Shown here in pieces: positions 1-8,327 of a stretch of DNA of 64,000 nt (its first letter is position 1; every line of letters starts with the position of its first letter). Origin of the DNA: Nocardioides panaciterrulae. GTDB lineage: Bacteria; Actinomycetota; Actinomycetes; Propionibacteriales; Nocardioidaceae. Below the pieces are notes generated by a model. That model ran no database searches. It was given only the letters and a program-made list of their open reading frames with translations, and was not told where the DNA came from. Both the position numbers and the translations under genes were made by a program. The stretch lies in assembly GCF_013409645.1 (NCBI RefSeq), contig NZ_JACCBG010000001.1:124001-188000 (forward strand). The letters run 5' to 3'.

Positions 1-190
1 CAGATTCCATGCCATCCCGGTCCCCTTCCCTGGGCCCTCTCATTCTTCGACCGCGGAATCGGCCCGTCAATCCACCAGACGGGCGATACGGCGGCCCCGG
101 CTCGGCGACGAGCGGTGCCGAGGATCGGGACCGCGAGTCGCCGCTCCTCGACCCCGAACTTGTGGGACGCGCGACGCCGGGAACCGACCG

Positions 191-196
191 TAGAGT
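191..196 (+). promoter_or_regulatory. -10 element of leaderless promoter (TAGAGT)
   Basis: TAGAGT ends 7 nt before GTG 204, the spacing expected when transcription starts at the start codon. It supports the internal start of the PAP2-like gene. Confidence 0.5.
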
Positions 197-203
197 CGAA
201 GTC

Positions 204-1064
204 GTGGCACTGCTCCCACTCTGCTGGAGGTTCACCGGACGAGCCCGGCCTCGGCTGGTCGGTGAGCTCGCGATCGTCGCCGCGCTCCTCGTCTTCTACG
301 GCCGGGTGCGATCCCTGGCCGCGGTCCGCCCGTCCGAGGCGGTCGCCCACGGCCGGGCGATCCTCGACGCCGAGGGGGCCGTGTCCCTGCGCGTCGAGGG
401 CGCGGTGAACGGCTGGCTGACCGGTCAGGGACTGGTGCGCATGCTGGCGGTCGACTACTACCAGTTCCTCCACCTGAGCGTGGCGATGGGCGTGCTGGCG
501 TTCTGCTACGTGCGTCGGCCGGCCCTCTACCGTCCGGCGCGGAACGCGCTGGTGCTCACGAACGTCGTCGCGCTGTTGGTGTTCGCCCTCTATCCCGCGG
601 CGCCGCCTCGGCTGCTGCCGGGGGCCGGGTTCGTGGACTCGGTGGCCCGGGCGGGCTTCGGGACCACGCACGGGCCGATCCCCGCCGACCAGTACGGCGC
701 GCTGCCGTCGCTCCATCTCGCCTGGGCCACCTGGGTGGCCGTCGTCGGCGTCGCCATGGTGCGCCGCTGGTGGGTGCGCGCTCTGCTGGTGGCGCATCCG
801 TTGCTCACCGCGGTCGTGGTCGTGGTGACCGCCAACCACTACGTGGTCGACGTGGGCAGCGGGATGCTGCTCGGCCTCGTGGCGACCTGGGCGGTGGGGC
901 TGCTGACGCCCGGCGCCACCCGCAGCGCCCGCGGGGCACCGAAGGAGGCCGCCCCCGCGGCGGCACGGCCGGCCCTGGCGGGTGCACCGGTGGGCGCACC
1001 AGCGGGCGTCCGCGCGAGTCCGGCAGGGGGGCCGGGCCCGGGAAACAGGTCCTCGCCCACGTAG
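204..1064 (+). CDS. PAP2-superfamily membrane protein (inositolphosphotransferase-like)
   Basis: Predicted integral membrane phosphatase/phosphotransferase of the PAP2 superfamily, likely acting on a lipid-linked or inositol phosphate at the membrane. About five hydrophobic segments are visible in 286 residues. The active-site motifs are PSLH (residues 168-171) and NHYVVD (His212, Asp216), with YPAAPPRLLP between helices as in Aur1/Ipt1-like bacterial proteins. The C-terminal 60 residues are Ala/Pro/Gly-rich and probably disordered. The start is taken at GTG 204 because TAGAGT lies 7 nt upstream as a leaderless -10 element; an in-frame ATG at 9 would add a charged segment unlike the family. 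The substrate is not predictable. Confidence 0.8.
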   Translation: MALLPLCWRFTGRARPRLVGELAIVAALLVFYGRVRSLAAVRPSEAVAHGRAILDAEGAVSLRVEGAVNGWLTGQGLVRMLAVDYYQFLHLSVAMGVLAFCYVRRPALYRPARNALVLTNVVALLVFALYPAAPPRLLPGAGFVDSVARAGFGTTHGPIPADQYGALPSLHLAWATWVAVVGVAMVRRWWVRALLVAHPLLTAVVVVVTANHYVVDVGSGMLLGLVATWAVGLLTPGATRSARGAPKEAAPAAARPALAGAPVGAPAGVRASPAGGPGPGNRSSPT

Positions 1065-1098
1065 TCCTGGTCGGCCCCGGACCGGGCGCCCGTGGTGC

Positions 1099-1545
1099 CT
1101 ACCGGCAGCCGACGCCCGGCCGGTGGGCGAACGTGTGGTAGCCCGATCCCTTCACCCGGAGGGTTGTGAAGAACCGGCTGCCGCACAGCTCCCGGGGCTT
1201 CGCCAGGTGCACGGTGACCCGGTAACGGGCGTAGTGGCCGTGGGCGCAGTCCGGCTTGCAGTCGTTGACGTGGGCGACGCCCTTGCCGACCGCTCGGCGC
1301 GCGTCCCAGGTGGTCCATCGCATGCCGGTGACGTACAACGACCCGTCGACGGAGGGGTTCAGCCGGCTCGGCCGGTAGGCGTGGGTGTCGACGCCGTACT
1401 GGGCGACGTACGTCGGCTGGCTCGCGGCCCGGACCAGGGTGTCGGCATGGTCGGGGGCAGAACTCTGGCAGCCGATCGCCGTGGCCACCGCGAGCAGCAG
1501 GCCGACCGGTGCTGCGAGCAGGTGGGGGGCGGGCGAGCTGCGCAT
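1099..1545 (-). CDS. small secreted putative lipoprotein, function unknown
   Basis: A 148-residue exported protein I cannot assign to a named family. The N-terminus is a signal peptide with hydrophobic core LLAAPVGLLLAVATAIGC; Cys26 follows Ala-Ile-Gly, a weak lipobox, so it may be lipid-anchored or simply secreted. The mature part holds four more cysteines (NDCKPDC, LCGS, GVGC), suggesting two disulfides. It resembles short secreted proteins of unknown role common in actinobacteria. The start is placed at ATG 1545 because the signal peptide begins there; an upstream in-frame start at 1647 would bury the signal. It converges on the PAP2-like gene. Confidence 0.65.
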   Translation of the reverse strand: MRSSPAPHLLAAPVGLLLAVATAIGCQSSAPDHADTLVRAASQPTYVAQYGVDTHAYRPSRLNPSVDGSLYVTGMRWTTWDARRAVGKGVAHVNDCKPDCAHGHYARYRVTVHLAKPRELCGSRFFTTLRVKGSGYHTFAHRPGVGCR

Positions 1546-1718
1546 GGCGGGGCTCCGATCCGGGCGGCGTGGCGCGTGCACGGGTCGTGAGCTCGCGGTG
1601 CGCCGGGGGGCCGGCGCCGTGTCTCCCGGCGGTGCTGTGCCGGACACTTCCGTTATACCCCGCCGGGCGCGTGACGGCAGGACCCATTTCGACTAGATCG
1701 CGGCCCGGCCCCTGATCC

Positions 1719-1924
1719 GCCGAGTCGGCGCTCGTTGACGCCGTGCGCACGCCGAGTCGGCGCTCGTTGACGCCGTGTTCCCGTGTGGAAGGTCAACCTG
1801 CGCCGACTCGGCGACCCGGGTGGAACGTCAACATGGGCCGACTCGGCGCAGGTTGACGCCGGGTTCCCGTGCGGAAGGAGGCCCGGCGGTCGCCCGACTC
1901 GGCGACCCGGGTGGAACGTCAACA
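1719..1924. repeat. cluster of palindromic GAGTCGGCG/GTTGAC repeats (cluster 1)
   Basis: The unit is CGAGTCGGCGCNNGTTGAC: a near-palindromic core (CGCCGAGTCGGCG) with a directional GTTGAC arm. Forward copies lie at 1721-1741 and 1753-1773, reverse copies at 1792-1813 and 1827-1848, and a forward copy at 1839-1859 shares its core with the preceding one. A 31-nt stretch at 1803-1833 is repeated at 1894-1924. The same unit fills 52283-52467, so this is a dispersed family. I see no convincing gene in 1546-2159; the rest of this interval is featureless to me. Confidence 0.85.
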
Positions 1925-2146
1925 GGCCGCCTCGGTGGCGTGCAGGCGGCGCAGCCGTGGTCGCAGCTATCGCGACGATCACCGGTCTTGTCTGCGTGCA
2001 CAGGCTGGTCGGACCGGGTGAAGGAAGCCATGCAGGCGCCCGCAAGTTGAAAACATCGCTCCGCCAGCCGACTTCGCGGGAATGGCCACGTTCGGAAACC
2101 GGGTGGCCAATACTCGGACCCGCAAGTACGTGGTCTCTGGCGGCGT

Positions 2147-2155
2147 TGAGGTGAG
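2147..2155 (+). promoter_or_regulatory. Shine-Dalgarno site deciding a TTG start
   Basis: GAGGTGAGG lies 4-5 nt upstream of TTG 2160 and selects that codon over ATG 2082 and GTG 2151. Confidence 0.55.
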
Positions 2156-2159
2156 GGCA

Positions 2160-3017
2160 TTGAAGCGCGTTCGTATCGGATTGGTCGCCGGCCTGCTGGT
2201 TGGACTGGTCGCGCCGCTATCGGCGATGACCGACACGGCAGAAGCGAGGACGGCTGGCTTATCCGCAGAGAGCCGAGTCGCCGCCAAGTCGATCGCCAAG
2301 CCCGTGCTGACTTCTTCCGCGAAGGCGGTGAAGGAGGGCGACCGGTTGACCCTTACGGTCACGGTCAAGTCGCCCAGGACTGCCACTTCTGCGACGTTTC
2401 AGAAGTGGTACGTGCCGGTCTATGGCACTGCGTCGTGGCAGACGGTCAAGACCGTCAAGGTCAACGGGCGGAGAAAGGTCCGCTTCAAGAGGGTCGCCAC
2501 CGATGAGAACACGGAGCGCTACCGCGTGTTCGTGACCTACCGGCATGTCGCCAGGCCGGTGGTGTCGAACGCGGTCAGCGTGACCATCTGGCGTTGGATC
2601 CCACTCTCGGATTACCACCCGTACTACACCACCGGCGGAACCACCTTCGGAACCACCACCATCAACGGAGTCGCTTACACCGGTTGGGGAGTAGACATCT
2701 ACTCCCACACCGGAAGCTGGGAGAGCCGGTTCACGCCCGGGCGACACTGCAGGTCGTTCAAGGCAGTCCTCGGCGTCGCCGACATCTCTGCCGACGGCTC
2801 CTCCGGCGCGATCACGTTCACCGCCGATGACACGCAGGTCTACGCCTCACCAACCCTGACGCCGGGCATGAGCGTTCCAGTCACCGTCGACTTGGCGAAG
2901 CCGTACCGGTTCGGCATCCAGTTGCTCGACACCACGCCCGGCGCCACCACGGAACGGGACGCCGTGGAATCCTGGCCAGTACTAGGGGAACCGACCTTCC
3001 TCTGCACAGGCGTCTAA
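2160..3017 (+). CDS. secreted protein with NPCBM-like C-terminal domain
   Basis: An exported 285-residue protein. The signal peptide is MKRVRIGLVAGLLVGLVAPL followed by SAMTDTAEA. Residues about 40-135 look like an Ig-like beta domain (LTLTVTVKSP, RVFVTYRHV). Residues about 165-285 resemble an NPCBM carbohydrate-binding beta-sandwich (FKAVLGVAD, GAITFTADD, VPVTVDLAK), with two cysteines (HCRSF and FLCTG) placed to close the domain. Such proteins usually sit at the surface and bind glycans; no catalytic domain is present. The start is TTG 2160 after GAGGTGAGG. G+C is lower than in its neighbours. The NPCBM call is by eye and is inference. Confidence 0.6.
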   Translation: MKRVRIGLVAGLLVGLVAPLSAMTDTAEARTAGLSAESRVAAKSIAKPVLTSSAKAVKEGDRLTLTVTVKSPRTATSATFQKWYVPVYGTASWQTVKTVKVNGRRKVRFKRVATDENTERYRVFVTYRHVARPVVSNAVSVTIWRWIPLSDYHPYYTTGGTTFGTTTINGVAYTGWGVDIYSHTGSWESRFTPGRHCRSFKAVLGVADISADGSSGAITFTADDTQVYASPTLTPGMSVPVTVDLAKPYRFGIQLLDTTPGATTERDAVESWPVLGEPTFLCTGV

Positions 3018-3071
3018 GTGGTTGAACTGCGGCCGCAAGGCTTGGGCGGATCGTGCGGGTGTGTGTGCGCC

Positions 3072-4649
3072 TCAGCGCAGCCGGGCAGCGATCCGCTCAG
3101 CGACGCGGATCGCGTTGGCGATGATGGTCAGTGTCGGGTTGACCGCGCCGATCGAGGGCATGAAGCTGCCGTCGACGACGTAGAGGTTGTCCAGCTCGTG
3201 GGCCTTGCAGTCCAGGTCGAGCGCGGAGGTGGTCGGGTCGGTGCCGAAGCGCACCGTCCCCGCCTGGTGGGCGGTGGCCGAGACGTCCATCCTCTTGTGG
3301 AGGTAGAGGCCGCGCGCGAACGACTTCGAGGCCATGCCGAGGTCGGTGAGCATGTCATCGAAGCAGGCGCGCAGCCTCTTGACGCCCTCGGTGTTGTTGT
3401 CCGGCGTCAGCGCGAGCTTGATCGAGCCGTCGTTGCGCAGGGTGACGCGGCTCGTGGGCAGCGGGAGGTCCTCGCCGGCCAGCCAGAAGTCCATGGAGTG
3501 CGAGGCGGCGATGCGGTAGCCGAAGTCAGGGCCCCACTGGAGCATCTTGGGGGCCTCGCCCTTGACCTGCCAGTCGTCGGACTTGCCGAGCATCTGGATG
3601 TTGCCCATCGGGTAGTCCCAGAACTTGCTGGGGCCGTAGAAGTCGTTGATCGCCAGCGTCTTCTGGAACGTGGTGGGGTTGGGGTCCTTCGACAGCGCCA
3701 TCAGCGCCACGTTGTTGTGCCGCATGTAGTGGCGGCCGACGACGTCACTGGAGTTGGCCAGGCCGTGCGGGTGCTTGTCGTTGGCGGAGGCCAGCAGCAG
3801 GGCGGAGGAGAGGATGGAGCCGGCGGAGAGTACGACGATGTCGGCGGTGAAGGTCTGGGTCGAGCCGTCGGGCATCTCCGTCACCACGCCGGTCACCGAG
3901 CCGCCCGCGTCGTCGGTGAGCAGCTTGCGCACGGTCGCGCGGGTCAGCAGCTGCAGATTGGAGTGGGCGGCGAGCGCGGGACGCACTGCGATCGTCTCGG
4001 AGTCCGACTTCGCGCCGACCAGGCACGGGAAGCCGTCGACGCGGTCGCAGCGGATGCACGGCGAGTCGTGGGTCGCCTGCCCCTGCTCGTCCTGGATCAT
4101 GTCGACGCCGATCGGCAGGTGGAACGGGTGCAGGCCCAGGCCGGTCAGGCCGTCAGAGAGCTGCTGGATGCGGGGGGCGTGCTGGACCGGGGGGTACTTG
4201 TAGTCCTCGCTCGACTTGCCGGCGAACGGGTCCTCGCCGTGCTTGCCGTGCACCTTGTACATGTGTTCGGCGCGGACGTAGTACGGCTCGAGGTCGTCGT
4301 AGCTGATCGGCCAGGCGGGGGAGATGCCGCCGTGCTGCGTGATCTGACCGAAGTCGGCGGGGGTCAGCCGGAACAGCGCGGCGCCGTACACCTTGGAGTT
4401 GCCGCCGACGAAGTAGTGCATCCCGGGGTGGAACGGCTTGTCGTCGCGGTCGTAGAAGGTTTCGGCTGCGCCGTACCGGGAGTTGCCGAAGACCTCTTCG
4501 GACTCCCAGTTCGCCCGCTCGCGCGGCAGCCAGTCTCCCCGCTCCAGCAGCAGGATCTTCTTGCCGGTGGCGGCGAGCTCGGCGGCCATGGTGCCGCCGG
4601 CCGGGCCGCTGCCGATCACGATGACGTCTTGATGCTCGTGCGGGTCCAT
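3072..4649 (-). CDS. GMC-family FAD-dependent oxidoreductase
   Basis: Flavin alcohol or sugar oxidoreductase of 525 residues. The FAD dinucleotide-binding motif is GSGPAG (13-18), followed by the GGNSKVYGAALFR loop that contacts FAD. The C-terminal GMC domain carries AHQAGT and IGAVNPTLT, which supply the catalytic His/Asn pair. A mid-protein CIRCDRVDGFPC cluster is typical of the soluble bacterial subgroup. There is no signal peptide, so it is cytoplasmic. ATG 4649 has AGGAGA 5 nt upstream. It lies 47 nt downstream of the SMP-30 lactonase gene on the same strand, so the pair probably oxidises a sugar or polyol to a lactone and then opens it. The exact substrate is unknown. Confidence 0.85.
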   Translation of the reverse strand: MDPHEHQDVIVIGSGPAGGTMAAELAATGKKILLLERGDWLPRERANWESEEVFGNSRYGAAETFYDRDDKPFHPGMHYFVGGNSKVYGAALFRLTPADFGQITQHGGISPAWPISYDDLEPYYVRAEHMYKVHGKHGEDPFAGKSSEDYKYPPVQHAPRIQQLSDGLTGLGLHPFHLPIGVDMIQDEQGQATHDSPCIRCDRVDGFPCLVGAKSDSETIAVRPALAAHSNLQLLTRATVRKLLTDDAGGSVTGVVTEMPDGSTQTFTADIVVLSAGSILSSALLLASANDKHPHGLANSSDVVGRHYMRHNNVALMALSKDPNPTTFQKTLAINDFYGPSKFWDYPMGNIQMLGKSDDWQVKGEAPKMLQWGPDFGYRIAASHSMDFWLAGEDLPLPTSRVTLRNDGSIKLALTPDNNTEGVKRLRACFDDMLTDLGMASKSFARGLYLHKRMDVSATAHQAGTVRFGTDPTTSALDLDCKAHELDNLYVVDGSFMPSIGAVNPTLTIIANAIRVAERIAARLR

Positions 4650-4696
4650 CGGGCTCTCCTGTGGTTGGTCGTGTCGGCGCGAGGCGGAACGGTCGG

Positions 4697-5599
4697 TCAG
4701 CCCGCGAACAGTGGTTCCGGCATACCTGGGATACCCGGATCGAGCGCGAACACGCTTCCGCTGAGCGGGTAGCGCGCAAGGTCGTCGTCGTCCATGCCCT
4801 GCCGCGCCGTCGTGATGTAGAGCGTGGTCAGGTCTTCGCCACCGAAGATGCAGCTGGTGGGGTGAGGGACCGGCAGGTCGACCACGTGGGTGGGTGCGCC
4901 CTCCGGGTCGTAGCGGACCACCTTGCCGCCGGCGTTGTGCACGCTCCAGACACCGCCCTCGGCGTCGACGGTCAGCCCGTCGGGGAAGGCGCCATCGGGC
5001 GCTCCGACCTCGGTGAACAACCGGCGGTTGGAGACCGTGCCGCGGTCGATGTCGAAGTCGTAGGCGAAGATGGCGTGCCGGAAGCTCTCGCCGAGGTAGA
5101 AGGTGCGGTCGTCCGGACTCCAGCCGAGTCCGTTGGCACAGACGACGCCGTCGAGTTGCAGGGCCGGAGCGCCGCCGGGGTCGAGCCGGTAGAGGGCGCC
5201 GGTGGGCCGGTCCCAGTGCTCGCCGTCCATGCTGCCGGCCCAGTACCGGCCGCGCCGGTCCACCTTGCCGTCGTTGAACCGGTTGTCGGGACGGTCCTGC
5301 TCCACCTCGGCGAACGGACGGAGTACGCCGGAACCGGGCTCGAGCCAGGCGAACGACTTGGCGGTGACCACCAGCAGGCCGCCCTCGCGCCGGACCACGA
5401 GGTCCATCACGTCCTCGTCGAGCCGGATCTCCTCGTCGTGCCCGGTACGCGGGTCGAAACGGTGGATGCGGTGCTCGACGTTGTCGGTCCAGTAGAGCAC
5501 CGCCTCGAGGGTCGACCACATGGGTGACTCGCCGCAGGTGGCCTCGCTCCGCACGACACAGTCAGGGGTGGGCAACTGGAGGGGCTTCGGTGACACCAT
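4697..5599 (-). CDS. SMP-30/gluconolactonase family lactonase
   Basis: A 300-residue six-bladed beta-propeller hydrolase that opens sugar lactones, cytoplasmic. The metal-binding residues of the family are visible: Glu in CGESPMW near the N-terminus, Asn in ANGLGWSPDD, and Asp in FPDGLTVDAEGGVW. It is the first gene of a two-gene unit with the GMC oxidoreductase. The start ATG 5599 is chosen because TATGGT lies 7 nt upstream on the minus strand, a leaderless -10 element, and because the family domain begins close to it. Substrate specificity cannot be read from sequence. Confidence 0.85.
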   Translation of the reverse strand: MVSPKPLQLPTPDCVVRSEATCGESPMWSTLEAVLYWTDNVEHRIHRFDPRTGHDEEIRLDEDVMDLVVRREGGLLVVTAKSFAWLEPGSGVLRPFAEVEQDRPDNRFNDGKVDRRGRYWAGSMDGEHWDRPTGALYRLDPGGAPALQLDGVVCANGLGWSPDDRTFYLGESFRHAIFAYDFDIDRGTVSNRRLFTEVGAPDGAFPDGLTVDAEGGVWSVHNAGGKVVRYDPEGAPTHVVDLPVPHPTSCIFGGEDLTTLYITTARQGMDDDDLARYPLSGSVFALDPGIPGMPEPLFAG

Positions 5600-5606
5600 G
5601 CCCACG

Positions 5607-5612
5607 ACCATA
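5607..5612 (-). promoter_or_regulatory. -10 element of leaderless promoter (TATGGT)
   Basis: On the minus strand TATGGT ends 7 nt before ATG 5599 and probably drives the lactonase-GMC operon. Confidence 0.5.
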
Positions 5613-5686
5613 GCCACGCAGCATCGGACCCCCGGCTGGGGTGCCACTCGACCAGGGACCGGCCCCGCCGCGAACGACTGTCCTGC

Positions 5687-6328
5687 TCAGTGCTCTCCGG
5701 CAGGCTCGTGCACCTTGGTCGCCGTGCACAGGAAGACGCCGAACTCGCGGTCGCCCTTGAGGATGGTCGTGGCGTCGACGAAGCTGACGTCGGCGAATCC
5801 CGCGTGGGCCAACTGTTCGGCAAGCCGGTGCCGGTCGAACCCGTGATGTCCGGCGAAGTCGACCTTGTCAGCGTGGAAGGCGCCGTCGGGATCCTCGTCC
5901 AGGTCCGCGATACACAGCCGGCCACCGTCGACGAGGAGGTCCGCTACGGACCGCAACAGTCCGTCCAGGTCCTGCACGTGGTGCAGCGCCATGGAGCTCC
6001 ACACCACGTCGTACGCGCCGTCGAGACGGTCTGTCGTCAGGTCTGCCTGGACCGCGCGCAGCCGGTCGTTGAGCCCGGCCGCGTCGATCCGCTCCCGTGC
6101 GACCTGCACCATCCCGGCGGAGGGGTCGGTCACGACCACGGAGCCGACCTGGTCGGCGAGCAGGATGCTCAGCCGGCCGGTGCCGCCGCCGACGTCGACA
6201 GCCTTCATCCGAGGGCTGAGGTTGACGGCCTCCCTGATGGCCTGGGCCACCGCCACCTGCCGCTTCTCGTGGCCGGGGTCGTCGTCCCACGTCGCTGCCT
6301 CGTCGTCGAATCGCTTGTGTTCGTGCAC
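5687..6328 (-). CDS. class I SAM-dependent methyltransferase
   Basis: A 213-residue Rossmann-fold methyltransferase. Motif I is VDVGGGTGRLSIL, the acidic end of strand beta-2 is VVVTDPS, and the post-motif WSSMALHHV is typical of the UbiE/Methyltransf_11 group. The C-terminal RLAEQLAHAGFADVSF matches the final strands. The acceptor substrate is not predictable. GTG 6328 is chosen because TAGGGT stands 7 nt upstream; a longer frame upstream is Pro/Arg-rich and unlike the family. It is followed on the same strand, after a gap, by the lactonase operon. Confidence 0.8.
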   Translation of the reverse strand: MHEHKRFDDEAATWDDDPGHEKRQVAVAQAIREAVNLSPRMKAVDVGGGTGRLSILLADQVGSVVVTDPSAGMVQVARERIDAAGLNDRLRAVQADLTTDRLDGAYDVVWSSMALHHVQDLDGLLRSVADLLVDGGRLCIADLDEDPDGAFHADKVDFAGHHGFDRHRLAEQLAHAGFADVSFVDATTILKGDREFGVFLCTATKVHEPAGEH

Positions 6329-6335
6329 GTGCTCG

Positions 6336-6341
6336 ACCCTA
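6336..6341 (-). promoter_or_regulatory. -10 element of leaderless promoter (TAGGGT)
   Basis: TAGGGT on the minus strand ends 7 nt before GTG 6328, fixing the methyltransferase start. Confidence 0.5.
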
Positions 6342-6410
6342 GTCCCCGGCGGTGCCAGCGGAGATCGTCCAGCGGAGCCGGCGCAAGAAGCGACCCGGTG
6401 CTCGCTGCGA

Positions 6411-7163
6411 TCAGGCGGCCTCACAGACGCACAGCTGGAGTGGCGCGTCACCGATGAACTCTCGGCCGGACCAGTCGCCGAAGCGGTCGACCAGCCGAAG
6501 TCCGCCGAGCGAGAGCAGCAGCGGAAGCTCCTGCGGGAAGATGCTCCTGATCTCGAGCGGCGCGGCGAGGAAGTCGGGCTCGGCGTCCGTCGAAAGGAAC
6601 CACGTCCCGCGGGTCACCTGAGCGGGCGCATCGTAGGTCTCGGCCACATCGACCCTCACCCTGCCGCGGTCGGGATCGGTGAACGACAGCGAGTCCCTGG
6701 TGCGTCGTACGCCGTCGGCCTCGGCGAGCAGCCGCACGCTCGGGTTGAACACGTCGAAGACGAACCGGGCGCCGGGTGCCAGATGGCGGCGTACCGCCCT
6801 GAAGCAGCTCACAAGATCCTCAGTCTCATGCAGGTGCAGCAGGGAGTTGGCGGTGATGAACACCAGATCGAACGTGCGGCCCAGGTCGAAGGACGTCATG
6901 TCCCCCTGCACCCACTCCACACCGACGCCGTTCTCGTCCGCCTTGCGGCGGGCCTCGGCGAGCATGCCCGGTGAGAGGTCCAGCCCGACGCACCGAACAC
7001 CGTCCGACGCGATCGGGATCAGCTTGTGCCCTGTCCCGCAGCCGAGCTCAAGGACCGGGCCCCCGCGTCGGCCGGCCTCGGCTCTGTAGAAGTCCACCGC
7101 GGGACCACCACCGGGAAACATGAGGTCGTAAAGCCTCGCGTTTGAGTAGAACGCTTCGCCCAT
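6411..7163 (-). CDS. class I SAM-dependent methyltransferase
   Basis: A 250-residue methyltransferase. Motif I is VLELGCGTGHKL, followed by CVGLDLSPGML and VQGDMTSFDL. The ITANSLLHLHETED segment and the C-terminal beta-rich part (RVRVDVAETYDAP) match the Methyltransf_25 type. It lies 82 nt upstream of the other methyltransferase on the same strand but is not a close copy of it. The start ATG 7163 precedes the YSNARLYDLMFPG opening helix; GGAAGGG lies about 7 nt upstream. The preceding 286 nt (7164-7450) hold no gene I can support; TATTGT on the minus strand near 7220 is a possible -10. Confidence 0.78.
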   Translation of the reverse strand: MGEAFYSNARLYDLMFPGGGPAVDFYRAEAGRRGGPVLELGCGTGHKLIPIASDGVRCVGLDLSPGMLAEARRKADENGVGVEWVQGDMTSFDLGRTFDLVFITANSLLHLHETEDLVSCFRAVRRHLAPGARFVFDVFNPSVRLLAEADGVRRTRDSLSFTDPDRGRVRVDVAETYDAPAQVTRGTWFLSTDAEPDFLAAPLEIRSIFPQELPLLLSLGGLRLVDRFGDWSGREFIGDAPLQLCVCEAA

Positions 7164-7450
7164 CACGACGCCCTTCCCGCGTGACCGCCTGCAGCTGCGC
7201 TCGAATCCTCCTGACTCAAGCAGGCCCACGCACGGTCCTGACAATATGTGAGCGCGTCGGCTGTGGGCCGTGCAGAGACCCGTGTCCGCGATGCGGCGAC
7301 AGTGACATCGCCCCGCTGAACCAGTCCCAAACAGAGCCACGCACGACTGTCGCACCCACGGACAAGTCCAGGCAGCCGCCCGACACGCGGCATGACGCAT
7401 CGTCATCCCGACCTCCTCGGCGGCCAGTATCCGAGGCCGCCCGGCTGAGG

Positions 7451-8038
7451 TCAGGTGGCGAGGTCTACTGGCTTAGCGTTCGTCGCCTTGGCGAAGGCGT
7501 CGCGGATCTTGGTGGCTTGGGAGGGCGGCACGTCGCCGGCGATGCGGAGAAGCACCCTGCCGGCGCCGTAGTCCCACTCCGCGCCCAGCCCGTAGGTCTG
7601 CAGCTTGGTCTGAATGTCGTGGGCGCGGGCCGCGGCGTCGTCTGCGGACGGCCAACGCTCAAGCTTGATGCCACAGTCGATCGAGAGTTCGTCGTAGTCA
7701 GGCCCGCTGCAGCCGAGTGAGTCGAGCGCGAGGAACACCGCGGCGTCGTACTGCCCCGGGCGGCCGATCAAGTCGTTCGCGTCGTTGTCCTCGGTGAGTT
7801 TGATGGACTCGAGCACGTCGGGCAGGGAGCCTTTGAGGCCGTTGGCAATCGCGGTCACGTCCTCGACTGGGCCCGAGGGCTCGCTCTCGTCGTCGGCGGG
7901 GGAGTCAGCCGGCTCCTGTGCAGGGCTTGAGCTGCTGCTTGAAGCCGTGTCCGGGCGGGCCTCGGGCTCTTCGGTAGAGCTGCTGCAGGCGGCGAACGGG
8001 AGCAGGAGCAGGACCGAGGCGATCCCCAGGCGCATCAT
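7451..8038 (-). CDS. lipoprotein of unknown function
   Basis: A 195-residue exported lipoprotein. The signal peptide is MMRLGIASVLLLLPFAAC; Cys18 is in lipobox FAAC. A Ser/Glu/Pro-rich acidic linker (residues 19-58) tethers a folded domain with two cysteines (LGCSGPD and IDCGIK) that could pair. The C-terminal WDYGAGRVLLRIAGDVPPSQATKIRDAF looks like an alpha/beta sensor-type fold, but I do not recognise a family. G+C is lower than in the flanking genome, marking the approximate left edge of a foreign-looking block. Confidence 0.7.
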   Translation of the reverse strand: MMRLGIASVLLLLPFAACSSSTEEPEARPDTASSSSSSPAQEPADSPADDESEPSGPVEDVTAIANGLKGSLPDVLESIKLTEDNDANDLIGRPGQYDAAVFLALDSLGCSGPDYDELSIDCGIKLERWPSADDAAARAHDIQTKLQTYGLGAEWDYGAGRVLLRIAGDVPPSQATKIRDAFAKATNAKPVDLAT

Positions 8039-8291
8039 GGGCGGGAGTCTCGCACGACTGGTCGAGCGTCGTCCGTATTTCTACCGGGGCTATGTCGGTC
8101 GCGGCTGCTGCACAGTGCGCCTCGACGATTCGCGGCGGAGTGACGCACTGCCCATTGCGGATGGCCCTGCTCCTATGGATCCTCTGAACGCGCGATGCAT
8201 GGACACGTCCGACCTAAGAGTGGTGATCCCCCCGGCGCGCGCTCAAGGTCCTCACTGAGGACGCAATCGGCAGAGGAGTCATTGCGCGCCT

Positions 8292-8307
8292 TCTGATCAA
8301 GATCAGA
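8292..8307. promoter_or_regulatory. perfect palindrome upstream of the PD-(D/E)XK-like gene
   Basis: TCTGATC-AA-GATCAGA is a perfect 7+2+7 inverted repeat ending 20 nt before GTG 8328. Its place between core promoter and start suggests an operator. The remainder of 8039-8327 shows no gene. Confidence 0.4.
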
Positions 8308-8327
8308 CAGGCGGCATAGGGAAGGCT

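Noticed and set aside
1719-1924. CRISPR array
   Set aside because: Spacers are not of uniform length, units occur in both directions and share cores, and no cas genes are near.
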